A stretch of 36,069 nt of DNA from Enhydrobacter aerosaccus (GTDB lineage: Bacteria > Pseudomonadota > Alphaproteobacteria > Reyranellales > Reyranellaceae), in contig CAIMEE010000292.1 of the NCBI GenBank assembly GCA_903839865.1, positions 1-36,069 on the forward strand, in the 5' to 3' direction. Shown here piece after piece: positions 8,694 to 18,300 of this stretch. The translations under genes were made by a program, and so were the position numbers. The notes beneath the pieces were generated by a model. That model was not told the DNA's origin. It did not search any database and saw only the letters and a program-made list of their open reading frames with translations. The stretch's first letter is position 1. Every line of letters begins with the position of its first letter.

Positions 8694-10259
8694 CTACCTC
8701 TTCTCGATGTTCCAGAACACCGGCACGGGCGAGTGCACGGCGCCGGTGACGTTCCGCCGGATCGCCGCCGCGTCGGTATACTGACCAAGGAACGCATGCG
8801 TCGGGTTCTCGGCGGCGCGCAGCTGGATCTTTTCGACGATCTCCTTGCGCATGGCCTCGTCGGGCTCGTCCGCGAAGGCCTGGCGGAGCTTGGTGATCTC
8901 GTCGTCGCACGGCCAACCGAACCAGGCCTTGTCGCAATTGGCGCCGATGAAGTTGTAGGTCTGGGGGTCGAGCGAATCGACGCCGCCCGTCGAGGTGATC
9001 ATCGCATTCCAGCCGCCCTTGTCCGGCGTCTCCTTGCGCGCGCGGCGGCTCACGACCGTCTGCCAGTCCGAGGACTGCATGTCGACCTTCATGCCGATCT
9101 TTTCCATGGCAGCCTTCGCGACCGGCGCCACGTTGGTCAGCACGTCGAGGTCGGTCGACTGCAGCAGCACCACGGGCGTGCCGTCGTAGCCGCCTTCCTT
9201 CAGCAATTCCTTCGCTTTTGCAATGTTGCCTTCGTACTTGTCCGCAAAGCCCGTCGTCGTGGCATAAGGCGTGTCGCAGATGAACATCGCCTTGCAGATC
9301 TTGTAGTACTCCGGGTCGCCGATCGTGGCGTCGAGTACGTCCTTCTGCATGAAGGCGTAGAGCAGTGCCTGGCGGATCTTCGCGTTGTCGAACGGCTTGA
9401 ACAGCTGGTTGAAGCGGAAGATGTACTGGCCGCCCCACTTGATCAGCGTCACGAGCTCGATGTTCTTGTCCTTCCTCAGAAGGCCGTACAGATCGTGCGG
9501 CGGCTGGGAGATCATGTCGATCTCGTTGGCCAGCAACGCGTTCACCGCCGTCTGCTGGTCCGAAATCGCGAGCCACTCGACCCGGTCGACCTTAACCACC
9601 TTGCCGCCGGCCAGGCCCGAAGGCGGCTCGGCGCGCGGCTTGTAGTTCAGGTTCCGGACGTAGACGGTCTTGGCGCCCGCCCGGGTCTCGTCGGTCTTCA
9701 GGATGAAGGGGCCCGAGCCGATATAGTCCGTGATCTGCTTGTAGGGATCGGTCTCGGCCACGCGCTTTGGCATGATGTAGGTGCCGCCGGACGGCTTGGC
9801 GAGCGCCTGCAGCACGACGCCGGTCTTCTCCTTGAGCGTGAAGCGGAACGTCCTGGCGTCGATCGCTTCGGCCTTGGCCATCTTGCTGTAGAGGATCTGG
9901 CCCAGTGTATCGCGCGCCGACCAACGCTTGAGCGACGCCAGCACGTCTTCCGAGGTCACCGGCGCGCCATCGGAGAAGGCGAGCCCGTCACGGAGCGTGA
10001 AGGTCCAGACGAGTTTATCGTCCGACACATCCCACTTGTCGACCATCTGCGGCTTGATCTTGAGATCGCCGTCGAGCGCGAACAACGTGTCGTAGATCAT
10101 GTAGGCGTGGTTGCGCACGATGAACGCCGTGGTCCAGATCGGATCGAAGATCTTCAGATCCGAGTTCATCACCACGCGCAGCGTCGTCTGGGCGTTTGCA
10201 AGGCCGGGCAGGCTAAGCGCAGCCACGGCAAGAAGGGCCAGTATCCGGTTTGCTTTCAT
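8694..10259 (-). CDS. ABC transporter substrate-binding protein, family 5
   Basis: 521 residues of the SBP_bac_5 (peptide/nickel/opine-binding DppA/OppA-like) type. A signal peptide is visible (MKANRILALLAVAALSLPGLANA, then Q). The mature part has the family pattern: LKIFDPIWTT, LRDGLAFSDGAPVTSEDVLASL and GSGPFIL. Four Cys in the second half (KICKAMFIC; NCDKAWFGWPC) suggest disulfides. The ATG at 10259 overlaps the GMC oxidoreductase stop as ATGA. No permease or ATPase genes accompany it, so it is either an orphan receptor or uses a transporter encoded elsewhere. The ligand is unknown; the upstream oxidoreductase suggests it could be that enzyme's substrate. Confidence 0.9.
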   Translation of the reverse strand: MKANRILALLAVAALSLPGLANAQTTLRVVMNSDLKIFDPIWTTAFIVRNHAYMIYDTLFALDGDLKIKPQMVDKWDVSDDKLVWTFTLRDGLAFSDGAPVTSEDVLASLKRWSARDTLGQILYSKMAKAEAIDARTFRFTLKEKTGVVLQALAKPSGGTYIMPKRVAETDPYKQITDYIGSGPFILKTDETRAGAKTVYVRNLNYKPRAEPPSGLAGGKVVKVDRVEWLAISDQQTAVNALLANEIDMISQPPHDLYGLLRKDKNIELVTLIKWGGQYIFRFNQLFKPFDNAKIRQALLYAFMQKDVLDATIGDPEYYKICKAMFICDTPYATTTGFADKYEGNIAKAKELLKEGGYDGTPVVLLQSTDLDVLTNVAPVAKAAMEKIGMKVDMQSSDWQTVVSRRARKETPDKGGWNAMITSTGGVDSLDPQTYNFIGANCDKAWFGWPCDDEITKLRQAFADEPDEAMRKEIVEKIQLRAAENPTHAFLGQYTDAAAIRRNVTGAVHSPVPVFWNIEKR

Positions 10260-11872
10260 CGGGCATCCTCCAGCACGAACCGTGCCGCCTTCTCCGCGAT
10301 CATGATCGTGGGCGTATTTGTGTTGCCCGAAGTGATGGTCGGCATCACCGAGGCATCGACCACGCGCAGTCCCTGCAGCCCGAACACGCGCAGCCGTTCG
10401 TCCACCACCGCCATCGGGTCGGAGGGCAGCCCCATCTTGGCGGTGCCGACCGGATGGAAGATCGTGGTGCCGATGTCGCCCGCGGCCTTGGCGAGCGCAG
10501 CATCGTCGTCGCCGACCGACGGACCGGGCAGAAATTCCTCCGGATGGTAGGGCCTCAGCGCCGGCTGCTTCATCAGGCGGCGCGTCACGCGGATGGCGTC
10601 GGCCGCCACCTGACGGTCTTCCGGGGTCGACAGGTAGGCCGGCGCGATCATCGGCTTGTCGGCGGGATCGGCTGACCGGGCGCGGATCGTGCCTCGCGAG
10701 GTCGGCCGGAGATTGCAGGCGCTCACGGTGATCGCGGGAAAGCGATGCAGAGGCTCGCCGAACTTGTCGAGCGACAGTGGCTGGACGTGGAACTCGATAT
10801 TGGCCCGTTCGTGCTCGCTTGACGATTTGGTGAAGATGCCGAGCTGCGACGGCGCCATGGTGAGCGGCCCGGTTTGGAACAGCGCGTACTCCGCGCCCAT
10901 CAGCGCACGACGTACCAGCGAGTGGTAGGTCTCGTTCAGCGTCTTCGCGCCTGCGATCTTGAAGATCGCCCGCTGCTGAAGATGGTCTTGAAGATTTCGC
11001 CCGACTCCCGGCACGTCGTGCACCGGCGCGACGCCAAGACCGGACAACCAGTCCGCGGGTCCGACGCCCGAAAGCTGCAGAATCTGCGGCGAGCCGACCG
11101 CGCCCGCCGACAGGATCACCTCGCCCTTCGTGCGCACCTCGACGCTCCGGCCGTTTTGGCGGAAGCGCACGCCGACGCAGCGCTTGCCCTCGAACAACAG
11201 CCGTTCGACCAGCACGCCGGTCTCAAGCCGCAGGTTCGGCCGCTTCAGCACCGGCTTCAGGAAGGCCCGTGCCGCCGACCAGCGCACGCCGCGCTTCTGG
11301 TTCACATGAAAGTAGCCAACGCCCAGGTTGTCGCCGGTGTTGAAGTCGGGCGAATCGGGTACGCCCATCTCGTTCGCGGCCTTGGCGACGGCATCGAGCA
11401 CGTCCCACTTCACGCGCGGCCGCTCCACCCGCCACTCGCCCCCCGCGCCGTGATGCTCGGTGTCGCCCAGGAAATGATCGTCGAGCTTCTTGAACACCGG
11501 AAACACGTCGTCCCAACCCCAGCCGTTGAGGCCGAGCTGCCGCCAATGATCGTAGTCGCTCGACTGGCCGCGCATCGAGATCATGGCGTTGATCGCCGAG
11601 CAGCCGCCGACCACCTTGCCGCGCGGATAGGCGAGGCTGCGGCCATTGAGGCCCGGCTCCTTCTCGGTCTGGAACATCCAGTCCGAACGCGGATTGCCGA
11701 TCGCGAAGAGATAGCCCACCGGAATGTGGAACCAGATCCAGTTGTCGTTGCCGCCCGCCTCGAGCACCAGCACGCGCGTTTTTGGATCTGCCGACAGCCG
11801 GTTGGCCATCACGCAGCCAGCCGAGCCTGCGCCCACGACGATGTAGTCGTATTCGCCTTCCATGGTGCTCAT
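10256..11872 (-). CDS. GMC-family FAD-dependent oxidoreductase (choline/alcohol dehydrogenase-like)
   Basis: 538 residues from ATG 11872. FAD-binding GAGSAG is at 14-19, followed by VLVLEAGG. The first GMC signature is GKVVGGCSAINAMISMRG and the second GAVGSPQILQLSGVGP. The catalytic pair is His473 in FHPVGTAKMG and Asn517 in TSGNTNTP, both intact. Such enzymes oxidise primary alcohols, choline or sugars and pass electrons to O2 or the respiratory chain. I chose 11872 because it overlaps the upstream stop as ATGA; ATGs at 11887 and 11863 are alternatives. The gene is translationally linked to the GFA gene upstream and the SBP downstream. The substrate cannot be named from sequence. Confidence 0.92.
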   Translation of the reverse strand: MSTMEGEYDYIVVGAGSAGCVMANRLSADPKTRVLVLEAGGNDNWIWFHIPVGYLFAIGNPRSDWMFQTEKEPGLNGRSLAYPRGKVVGGCSAINAMISMRGQSSDYDHWRQLGLNGWGWDDVFPVFKKLDDHFLGDTEHHGAGGEWRVERPRVKWDVLDAVAKAANEMGVPDSPDFNTGDNLGVGYFHVNQKRGVRWSAARAFLKPVLKRPNLRLETGVLVERLLFEGKRCVGVRFRQNGRSVEVRTKGEVILSAGAVGSPQILQLSGVGPADWLSGLGVAPVHDVPGVGRNLQDHLQQRAIFKIAGAKTLNETYHSLVRRALMGAEYALFQTGPLTMAPSQLGIFTKSSSEHERANIEFHVQPLSLDKFGEPLHRFPAITVSACNLRPTSRGTIRARSADPADKPMIAPAYLSTPEDRQVAADAIRVTRRLMKQPALRPYHPEEFLPGPSVGDDDAALAKAAGDIGTTIFHPVGTAKMGLPSDPMAVVDERLRVFGLQGLRVVDASVMPTITSGNTNTPTIMIAEKAARFVLEDAR

Positions 11873-12267
11873 CGGCCCGGAGGCCATTCAGCGAAGCGCT
11901 TCATGTCGCCGGTGTAGTCGAGCCACGGCACCTCATGGCTCTGCCAGATGTGAATGAGCGGCTTGCTCCCCGGGTCGTCGTCGAGCGTTGCGGTGCGCAC
12001 GATCACATGCGGCTCAGCCGGCCGTTCGGCGATCAGATGACTGCTGCAGACAGAGCAGAAATGCCGGTTCTTGCCCGGAGAGGATTCGAAGACGCTGAGT
12101 CTATCGGCGCCGCTCAGCCACGTGAACTTCTCGCGCGGCACGCGGCCGGTGGTCGTGAACGGCGCGGCGTGGGCCTTGCGGCAGGTCCGGCAAGAGCAAT
12201 GCCCCATCGCGAGGCCCGGCGCGTCGGCTTCGTACGTCACCGCACCGCACAAACAGCTGCCCTTCAT
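11869..12267 (-). CDS. GFA-family (CENP-V/GFA) zinc protein
   Basis: 132 residues with the glutathione-dependent formaldehyde-activating-like fold. The zinc ligands are visible: Cys pair in GSCLCGAVTY, the triad in GHCSCRTCRKAHAAPF, and FCSVCSSHL. Proteins of this family are mostly of unknown function; few act on formaldehyde. GGAGGAG lies 5 nt before the ATG at 12267. It is first of three overlapping genes (GFA, GMC, SBP). If the GMC enzyme makes an aldehyde, this protein could act on an aldehyde adduct, but that is speculation. It is divergent from the amidohydrolase gene at 12358 with 90 bp between. Confidence 0.9.
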   Translation of the reverse strand: MKGSCLCGAVTYEADAPGLAMGHCSCRTCRKAHAAPFTTTGRVPREKFTWLSGADRLSVFESSPGKNRHFCSVCSSHLIAERPAEPHVIVRTATLDDDPGSKPLIHIWQSHEVPWLDYTGDMKRFAEWPPGR

Positions 12268-12357
12268 TTCTTCTCCTCCCGCCTTCCCTTTGGCGAAATC
12301 CGGCCATTGCCCGGCCCGCCGGACGGCGCATAATTCGGGAAACCGGGAGAAAATGCC

Positions 12358-13500
12358 ATGCAATACAAACGCATTTCGGCCGACAGCCATCTCGACCTGC
12401 CCTGGATGCCGCCCGAGCTCTTCACGTCGATGGCGCCGAAGGAGCTCAAGGACCGCATGCCCTACGTCGCCGACACCGACGAAGGCCCGAAATGGATGGC
12501 CAAGAACGGCGCCACCTTCGGTTTCAAGAATGGCGTGGGCCCGGCCGGCTCGAAGTTCGTGCCCGGCAAGCATGGCCGGGTCGACATCATGGCCGAGACC
12601 GGCCTCTACGACGATGGCGCCAAGGACATCCGCCGTATCTCCGATCCACACCTGCGTATCAAGGATCTCGATCGCGACGGCGTCGACGCCGAGGTGATCT
12701 ACGGCATTTTGGGCGCCGCCAGCCGCCTCAACGACCGCGAGGCCGGCAACGAGATGCTGCGCATCTACAACGACTGGCTGAAGGAGTTCTGCAGCCACTA
12801 TCCCGACCGGCACATTGGCCTCGCCTGCCTGCCCTACGGCGACATCGACGCCGCGGTGAAGGAAATCTACCGTGTCGCCAAGATGGGCATCCGCGGCCTC
12901 GAGCTCTCGTGCTCGTGGGACATGGAGCCGATGTGGCACCCGATGTGGGATCCGCTCTGGAAGGCCGTGAACGACGTGCAGCTGCCGTTGCACTTCCACA
13001 CTTTCCCCAACGTGCCGCCCGACACGATCGGCAAGTATCCCGGCCGCGTCGGCCGCTCGGTGTTCTTCACAGTAGTCTCCGGCTTCCAGATGAACCTGGT
13101 GAACATCCTGGCCGCCATCATGGGCGCCAACGTGCTGGAGCGGTTCCCGAACATCCGCATCGCCTTCGGCGAGTCGGGTTGCGGCTGGATCCCCTACGCG
13201 CTCGACCGCATGGATTTCGAGTGGGAGGACCGCTTCCACGATCTCGGCATGAAGATGAAGCCGTCGGACTACTGGCGCCGCCAGTGCAAGGCTACGTTCC
13301 AGTTCGACCGCATCGGCGCCAAGCTGATCGACGACATGGGTGCGGAAAGCCTGATGTGGGGTTCGGATTACCCGCACGGCGACGGTGTGTGGCCGCACTC
13401 CGACAAGTACATCAAGGAGCAGTTCGCCAACGTGCCGGCCGAGCAGGTGAAGATGATCACCTGCACCAACGCCGGCAAATTCTATGGACTGACGAACTAG
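12358..13500 (+). CDS. Amidohydrolase-2 (ACMSD-like) TIM-barrel metal hydrolase
   Basis: 380 residues of the amidohydrolase-related family that includes aminocarboxymuconate-semialdehyde decarboxylase and related (de)carboxylases. The N-terminus ISADSHLDLP carries the first metal motif in the reduced form D-x-H (Asp9, His11), common in this subgroup. Later motifs are PLHFHTFPN and the active-site Asp in WGSDYPHGDGVWPHS. KFYGLTN ends the chain. CGGGAG lies 9 nt before the ATG. The substrate is unknown; these enzymes usually work on carboxylated aromatic or heterocyclic compounds. It is divergent from the GFA-GMC-SBP cluster, so joint control is possible. It meets the next gene tail to tail with no spacer. 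Confidence 0.88.
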   Translation: MQYKRISADSHLDLPWMPPELFTSMAPKELKDRMPYVADTDEGPKWMAKNGATFGFKNGVGPAGSKFVPGKHGRVDIMAETGLYDDGAKDIRRISDPHLRIKDLDRDGVDAEVIYGILGAASRLNDREAGNEMLRIYNDWLKEFCSHYPDRHIGLACLPYGDIDAAVKEIYRVAKMGIRGLELSCSWDMEPMWHPMWDPLWKAVNDVQLPLHFHTFPNVPPDTIGKYPGRVGRSVFFTVVSGFQMNLVNILAAIMGANVLERFPNIRIAFGESGCGWIPYALDRMDFEWEDRFHDLGMKMKPSDYWRRQCKATFQFDRIGAKLIDDMGAESLMWGSDYPHGDGVWPHSDKYIKEQFANVPAEQVKMITCTNAGKFYGLTN

Positions 13501-14061
13501 CTAGGCGTCGCCCAGACCATCGCCTCGCGCACGTCCGACGCTGAGGCCGATGAATGCGGTCAGGATCGCGACGTAGAAGATGTTGAAATTCATCATCGTC
13601 GCGTAGTCCATGGCGGACCACGCGAGGAACGACGCGCCATAACGGTCGTGCAGGGCAATGAGCCCGATGCAGATCAGCGCGATCAAGCCGAGCGACAGGA
13701 ACTGCTCGCGCTTGCGGAACATCATGGCCGCAAGCATCAGGCAGGGTCCGAGATAGAGCTCATTGCCGCCTGCCTGTCCGTAGACCTTGACGCTGAGGAA
13801 GGTGTCGATCGAAGCGACCGCGACCAGCATCACCCGCGCCGCGAGCGAACTGCGCCGCGCAACGAACGGAATTGCCAGGAAACAGGGCGCGGAGAGGAAC
13901 ACCAGGAACAGCCCCGTCACGTCGGCGCCCGTCGCCCAGTAAAGCGTGAGGGGATAGAGCGGCTGGTTGGAGCCGAGCACCAGCGCCACGATATTGCCCG
14001 CGGCCGCGAGCGGATCGGGGTGCGCCAGGTAGCGCGCGAGGAGCATCGAGAGCCGTTTCAC
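13501..14061 (-). CDS. Hypothetical integral membrane protein
   Basis: 186 residues; no family recognised. I count about five hydrophobic segments: LAAAGNIVALVLG, VTGLFLVFLSAPCFLAI, LYLGPCLMLAAMMF, FLSLGLIALICIGLIAL and MNFNIFYVAILTAFIGL. The N-terminus is basic and the C-terminus Arg/Gly/Asp-rich, so the ends are probably cytoplasmic. The layout resembles N-terminal sensor modules of some cyclase-type proteins, but no catalytic domain follows. It starts 10 bp after the upstream gene and is last in the helicase-led cluster. Its stop codon touches that of the convergent amidohydrolase. Codon use matches the neighbours, so it is likely a real gene. Confidence 0.7.
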   Translation of the reverse strand: MKRLSMLLARYLAHPDPLAAAGNIVALVLGSNQPLYPLTLYWATGADVTGLFLVFLSAPCFLAIPFVARRSSLAARVMLVAVASIDTFLSVKVYGQAGGNELYLGPCLMLAAMMFRKREQFLSLGLIALICIGLIALHDRYGASFLAWSAMDYATMMNFNIFYVAILTAFIGLSVGRARGDGLGDA

Positions 14062-14071
14062 GCGGCCCCGG

Positions 14072-14680
14072 CTACAGATCGCCCTTCGACACGGTATGCC
14101 GAAGCGCGAAGATCTCGCCTTCCGGCGCGTGGCGGGCGCGGGCGGCGCGGGCGGCGTCCACCGACCAGAAGAAGGCGAGCAGCGCGCATTCGATCTGGCG
14201 ATCGGGCGCGGCGCGCAGGTCCTTTTCCGTCGTGTGCGCCTGCCCGATCTTCGGCTGGCCGATCAGCAGGTCGACGCGGGCCGTCTCGAGCGCCGCGAGC
14301 TTCTCGAACGGCGCGGTGTTGGCAGCCTTCATGCGCAGCGTCAGGACCGCAGCGCCAATCCCCTCGCCCCAGCGCTGCTCGACCTTGCAGACGGTGCGCC
14401 ACGTCTCGCGGAATTTCGGGAAGATCGCGCGGCTCATCTCGGACGGATTGCGCAGCCGCGCGTAGTATTCCTCGCTCTCGAAGGCGGCCACCGTCTCGGC
14501 GTCGTAGAAGAGAACATAGCGGCCGGGGCGATCGACGCCCTTGAAGCGGCTGCCGCGCAGCCAGCCGGGACAGCCGACCCGCTCCTGCACGTGCTCGCGG
14601 CTGTGCCAATGCTCGAACTGCGCATCGTCGGCCGGATCGACGTCGACCCAGAGCGCAAGTGCCGCCTGTCCGCCGTTCAT
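14072..14680 (-). CDS. Conserved hypothetical protein, probably dimeric alpha/beta-barrel-like
   Basis: 202 residues. The first 100 residues contain WVDVDPADDAQFEHWHSREHVQERVGCPGWLRGSRF and YVLFYDAETVAAFESEEYYARL. This pattern (a W-x-x-x-EH motif, then a strand-helix repeat) resembles EthD-like/Dabb-type proteins that form dimeric ferredoxin-fold barrels, but I cannot name the exact family. There is no signal peptide or membrane segment. The ATG at 14680 overlaps the stop of the serine hydrolase as ATGA, so the two are probably made together. The function is unknown; a small-molecule binding role would fit the fold. Confidence 0.7.
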   Translation of the reverse strand: MNGGQAALALWVDVDPADDAQFEHWHSREHVQERVGCPGWLRGSRFKGVDRPGRYVLFYDAETVAAFESEEYYARLRNPSEMSRAIFPKFRETWRTVCKVEQRWGEGIGAAVLTLRMKAANTAPFEKLAALETARVDLLIGQPKIGQAHTTEKDLRAAPDRQIECALLAFFWSVDAARAARARHAPEGEIFALRHTVSKGDL

Positions 14681-15765
14681 GTTACCCGCACCGCTTTGGT
14701 GAAATCGACGACTTCATCGCGCCGATTGTGATCGCCCGGCCACAGGTACATCGGCTCGGGAAAGGCGCCCAGGGTCACGACCACCAGCCCCTCGTCGCGG
14801 AAGACATCGATGCGTTGGCCGGCATGGCCGAGGGCGGACATGACGCCGTCGCCCAGCCACCAGCTGTAGCCATAGTGCGTGATGTCGCTCACCGGCGACG
14901 ACGCGAGCGTGAACGCCGGCGTTGCAGCTGCCTGCACCCAGCCCTCGGGCAAAACGCGCTTGCCGTCGATTACACCATCATTGAGGACGAAGAGCCCGAA
15001 GCGACCGAAGTCGCGCAGCACGATGCCGGCGCGGCTGCCGCCGATCTCCTGGCCACCGTCGCTCTCCAGCGTATAGAAGGCGTCGAACTCCATGCCCGCC
15101 GGCTGCCAGATCTTCTCCGACATGTAGTCGGCCAGCGGCTTGCCGACCGCCGCCGTTAGCGCCGCACCGAGCAGATAGGTATCGCCCGAATTGTAGAGGA
15201 AGCTCGTGCCCGGCTCGTGATCGCGCGGCAGCGACGCCATCAGGGCCAGTACGCCGCCCGGCACCTTGTCGGCCAGCGACTTGCTGTAGCGGTTCACGTC
15301 GGAGTTCCGGTCGGTGTAGTCCTCGGTCCAGCGCGTGCCCGAGGACATCGTCATGACATGGCGGAGCGTCACGCCCTCGTAGGCCGAATTGCGCAGCGCC
15401 GGCAGGTAGCGCGTGAGCGGCTCGTCGATCGACTGTATGGCGCCGTCGCGGACCGCCGCGCCGACCAGCATCGCCGTCATCGACTTCACCGTCGACATGG
15501 TGGACCAGCGGTCGTGCTCCTGCAGGCCGAGCCCGTAGCGCTCCAGCACGACCTTGCCGTGGCGGATCACCAGCAGGCCGACAATGGTGTTGCGATCCAT
15601 GAACGACGCGACATCGTGTTCACGGCCATCGACGCTGTAGCGCGGCGCGATCTCCTGGCCGCGCGGCACTATACGTGGCGCTGGCCCAGCCCGCACAACG
15701 CGGTGCGCGAACAATTTGTCGACGATGCGATAGGCGTAGGGCTGGAGGGCGGGCGGAAGGAGCAG
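14677..15765 (-). CDS. Serine hydrolase, class C beta-lactamase-like
   Basis: About 362 residues. The catalytic S-x-x-K is STVK (Ser91, Lys94 from CTG 15765), the Tyr motif is FLYNSGDTYLLG, and the third motif is HAG in ALGHAGQ. The pattern is that of esterase/6-aminohexanoate-dimer-hydrolase-like proteins rather than true beta-lactamases. No signal peptide is seen, suggesting a cytoplasmic enzyme. The start is uncertain. The only upstream ATG (15921) lies deep inside the AsnC gene, and TTG 15714 would cut off residues (LPPALQPYAYRIVDK) that align with relatives. CTG at 15765 has GAGGA 5 nt upstream and is my choice. It lies between the AsnC gene and an unrecognised gene that overlaps it by 4 bp. 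Confidence 0.82.
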   Translation of the reverse strand: MLLPPALQPYAYRIVDKLFAHRVVRAGPAPRIVPRGQEIAPRYSVDGREHDVASFMDRNTIVGLLVIRHGKVVLERYGLGLQEHDRWSTMSTVKSMTAMLVGAAVRDGAIQSIDEPLTRYLPALRNSAYEGVTLRHVMTMSSGTRWTEDYTDRNSDVNRYSKSLADKVPGGVLALMASLPRDHEPGTSFLYNSGDTYLLGAALTAAVGKPLADYMSEKIWQPAGMEFDAFYTLESDGGQEIGGSRAGIVLRDFGRFGLFVLNDGVIDGKRVLPEGWVQAAATPAFTLASSPVSDITHYGYSWWLGDGVMSALGHAGQRIDVFRDEGLVVVTLGAFPEPMYLWPGDHNRRDEVVDFTKAVRVT

Positions 15766-15809
15766 AAAGTCCTCGCCGCGCGGCAGATGCTGACGAGGCG
15801 CAGAAAGGG

Positions 15810-16049
15810 TCAGCTGAACGCCTTGAACGTAATGAGTGTGAAAGTGTCCTTCACGCCGGCAAGAGTCTGGATCTCGCTCGTGACGAAATGGCCGATGTCG
15901 GTCTTGTCGTCGAGATAGCACTTCATCAGGAGGTCATACTGGCCGGAGGTCGAATAGACCTCCGACACGTGCTCCACTGCGACGGCCTCGTCGGCGACCT
16001 GATAGGCCTTGCCGAGTTCGCACTTCACCATGACGAAGATGGTCTGCAT
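15810..16049 (-). CDS. Stand-alone AsnC/Lrp ligand-binding (RAM) domain protein
   Basis: 79 residues, matching only the C-terminal effector-binding domain of Lrp/AsnC regulators; there is no helix-turn-helix. The sequence MQTIFVMVKCELGKAYQVADEA, with VEHVSEVYSTSGQYDLLMKCYL and VKDTFTLITF, follows the beta-alpha-beta-beta-alpha-beta order. Such proteins form ring-like oligomers that bind amino acids and may modulate full-length Lrp proteins or enzymes. It begins 6 bp after the DEAD-box helicase stop, so the two share a transcript. What it senses here is unknown. Confidence 0.9.
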   Translation of the reverse strand: MQTIFVMVKCELGKAYQVADEAVAVEHVSEVYSTSGQYDLLMKCYLDDKTDIGHFVTSEIQTLAGVKDTFTLITFKAFS

Positions 16050-16055
16050 GGCGTC

Positions 16056-17612
<1,557 letters not shown>

Positions 17613-17628
17613 TTAATTTCCGTAACTT

Positions 17629-17647
17629 AGCCCACATCCGATGGGCT
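17629..17647 (-). other. Stem-loop near the helicase start codon
   Basis: AGCCCA (17629-17634) pairs with TGGGCT (17642-17647) around a 7-nt loop. It lies 17-35 nt upstream of the helicase ATG in the presumed 5' leader. It is close enough to the ribosome-binding region to affect initiation. Confidence 0.45.
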
Positions 17648-17655
17648 CCCGGGGG

Positions 17656-17687
17656 CGGTCCTAGAGGCCCAAGGATTGGGCCGACCG
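17656..17687 (-). other. Stem-loop in the helicase leader / downstream of the small cupin
   Basis: Inner arms GGCCCAA (17666-17672) and TTGGGCC (17676-17682) close a GGA loop. Outer arms CGGTC (17656-17660) and GACCG (17683-17687) extend the stem, leaving a 5-nt bulge on one side. No T-run follows on either strand, so it is not a clear intrinsic terminator. It could be a leader element of the helicase or an mRNA 3' end structure of the cupin. Confidence 0.5.
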
Positions 17688-17697
17688 CTGGCGAGGC

Positions 17698-17728
17698 TTC
17701 ATATGAGGCTTGGTCGGGTCCAAGTCAA
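17698..17728 (-). promoter_or_regulatory. Candidate promoter for the helicase operon
   Basis: On the minus strand TTGACT (17728-17723) is followed after 19 nt by TATGAA (17703-17698); CATATG at 17 nt spacing is the alternative -10. The match is partial. Transcription from here would give a leader of about 80 nt containing both stem-loops. Confidence 0.3.
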
Positions 17729-17764
17729 TGCAGCGGCCCTGCGCGGCAGGGTCGCGCTTTAGGC

Positions 17765-18067
17765 CTATTTCTTGGCCTTGATCTCGACTTCCACAAACGT
17801 GAATTCGAACGGATTGGGGTTGATGACGTCATGCTCGACGCCGATCTGGCGGGCGTAGGAAACGCCGGCCCGGAGCGGCGCAGGCACCGTCTGCTTGCCG
17901 TCGAATATGTGCAGTTCGCCGGTCGTCACCGGAACGACCACATAGTCGTGCATGTGCTTGTGCCAGCCGGTGTGGCCGCCGGGCGGAAACTTCCACTCGG
18001 TGACGAGCACGGTGTCGTTGTCGATCTGGACGGTGGGCTTGGCCAGAGGCCGGTCTTTGTCGTTCAT
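17765..18067 (-). CDS. Small single-domain cupin
   Basis: 100 residues. The cupin metal motif is GGHTGWHKHMHDYVVVPVTTGEL (His-x-His plus a further His in place of the usual Glu region) and the second part is ARQIGVEHDVINPN. There is no signal peptide. Substrate and role are unknown; members of this size are often cytoplasmic sensors or isomerases. It stands alone, 152 bp upstream of the helicase on the same strand. The ATG at 18067 is the only clear start. Confidence 0.85.
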   Translation of the reverse strand: MNDKDRPLAKPTVQIDNDTVLVTEWKFPPGGHTGWHKHMHDYVVVPVTTGELHIFDGKQTVPAPLRAGVSYARQIGVEHDVINPNPFEFTFVEVEIKAKK

Positions 18068-18126
18068 ACCTGCAGGCTAATGCGGCACGACACACTTGTC
18101 AGGTAAGCTTTCCGTCGCAGCGCCAA

Positions 18127-18300
18127 TTGTACGACCCGCATCCGTTCAAATCGGCGATCTGCATCGACATCGCCCGCGAATCGGTCGGCCGCACGTTCGA
18201 CTTCGCCTTCAGCCACGAGAGGCTCAACCTGCTGCCCGACCTCTCGACGCATGCCAACGACATGACGGTCGTGAGTAAGCGCTGCCGAAGGAAGCGTTAG
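18127..18300 (+). pseudogene. Short coding-like stretch, possible gene remnant
   Basis: Between the small cupin and the large oxidoreductase, the plus strand reads YDPHPFKSAICIDIARES, then a stretch with HERLNLLPDLSTHANDM, to a TAG at 18298-18300. The third codon positions are almost all G or C, as in real genes here, and no other reading frame explains the segment. There is no ATG; TTG 18127 has no ribosome-binding site. I do not recognise the family. It may be the 3' end of a gene that lost its start, or a short non-ATG gene. It overlaps the oxidoreductase stop by a few bases. Confidence 0.4.

Noticed and set aside
17656..17687. Stem-loop as an intrinsic terminator
   Set aside because: There is no T-run after the stem on either strand.
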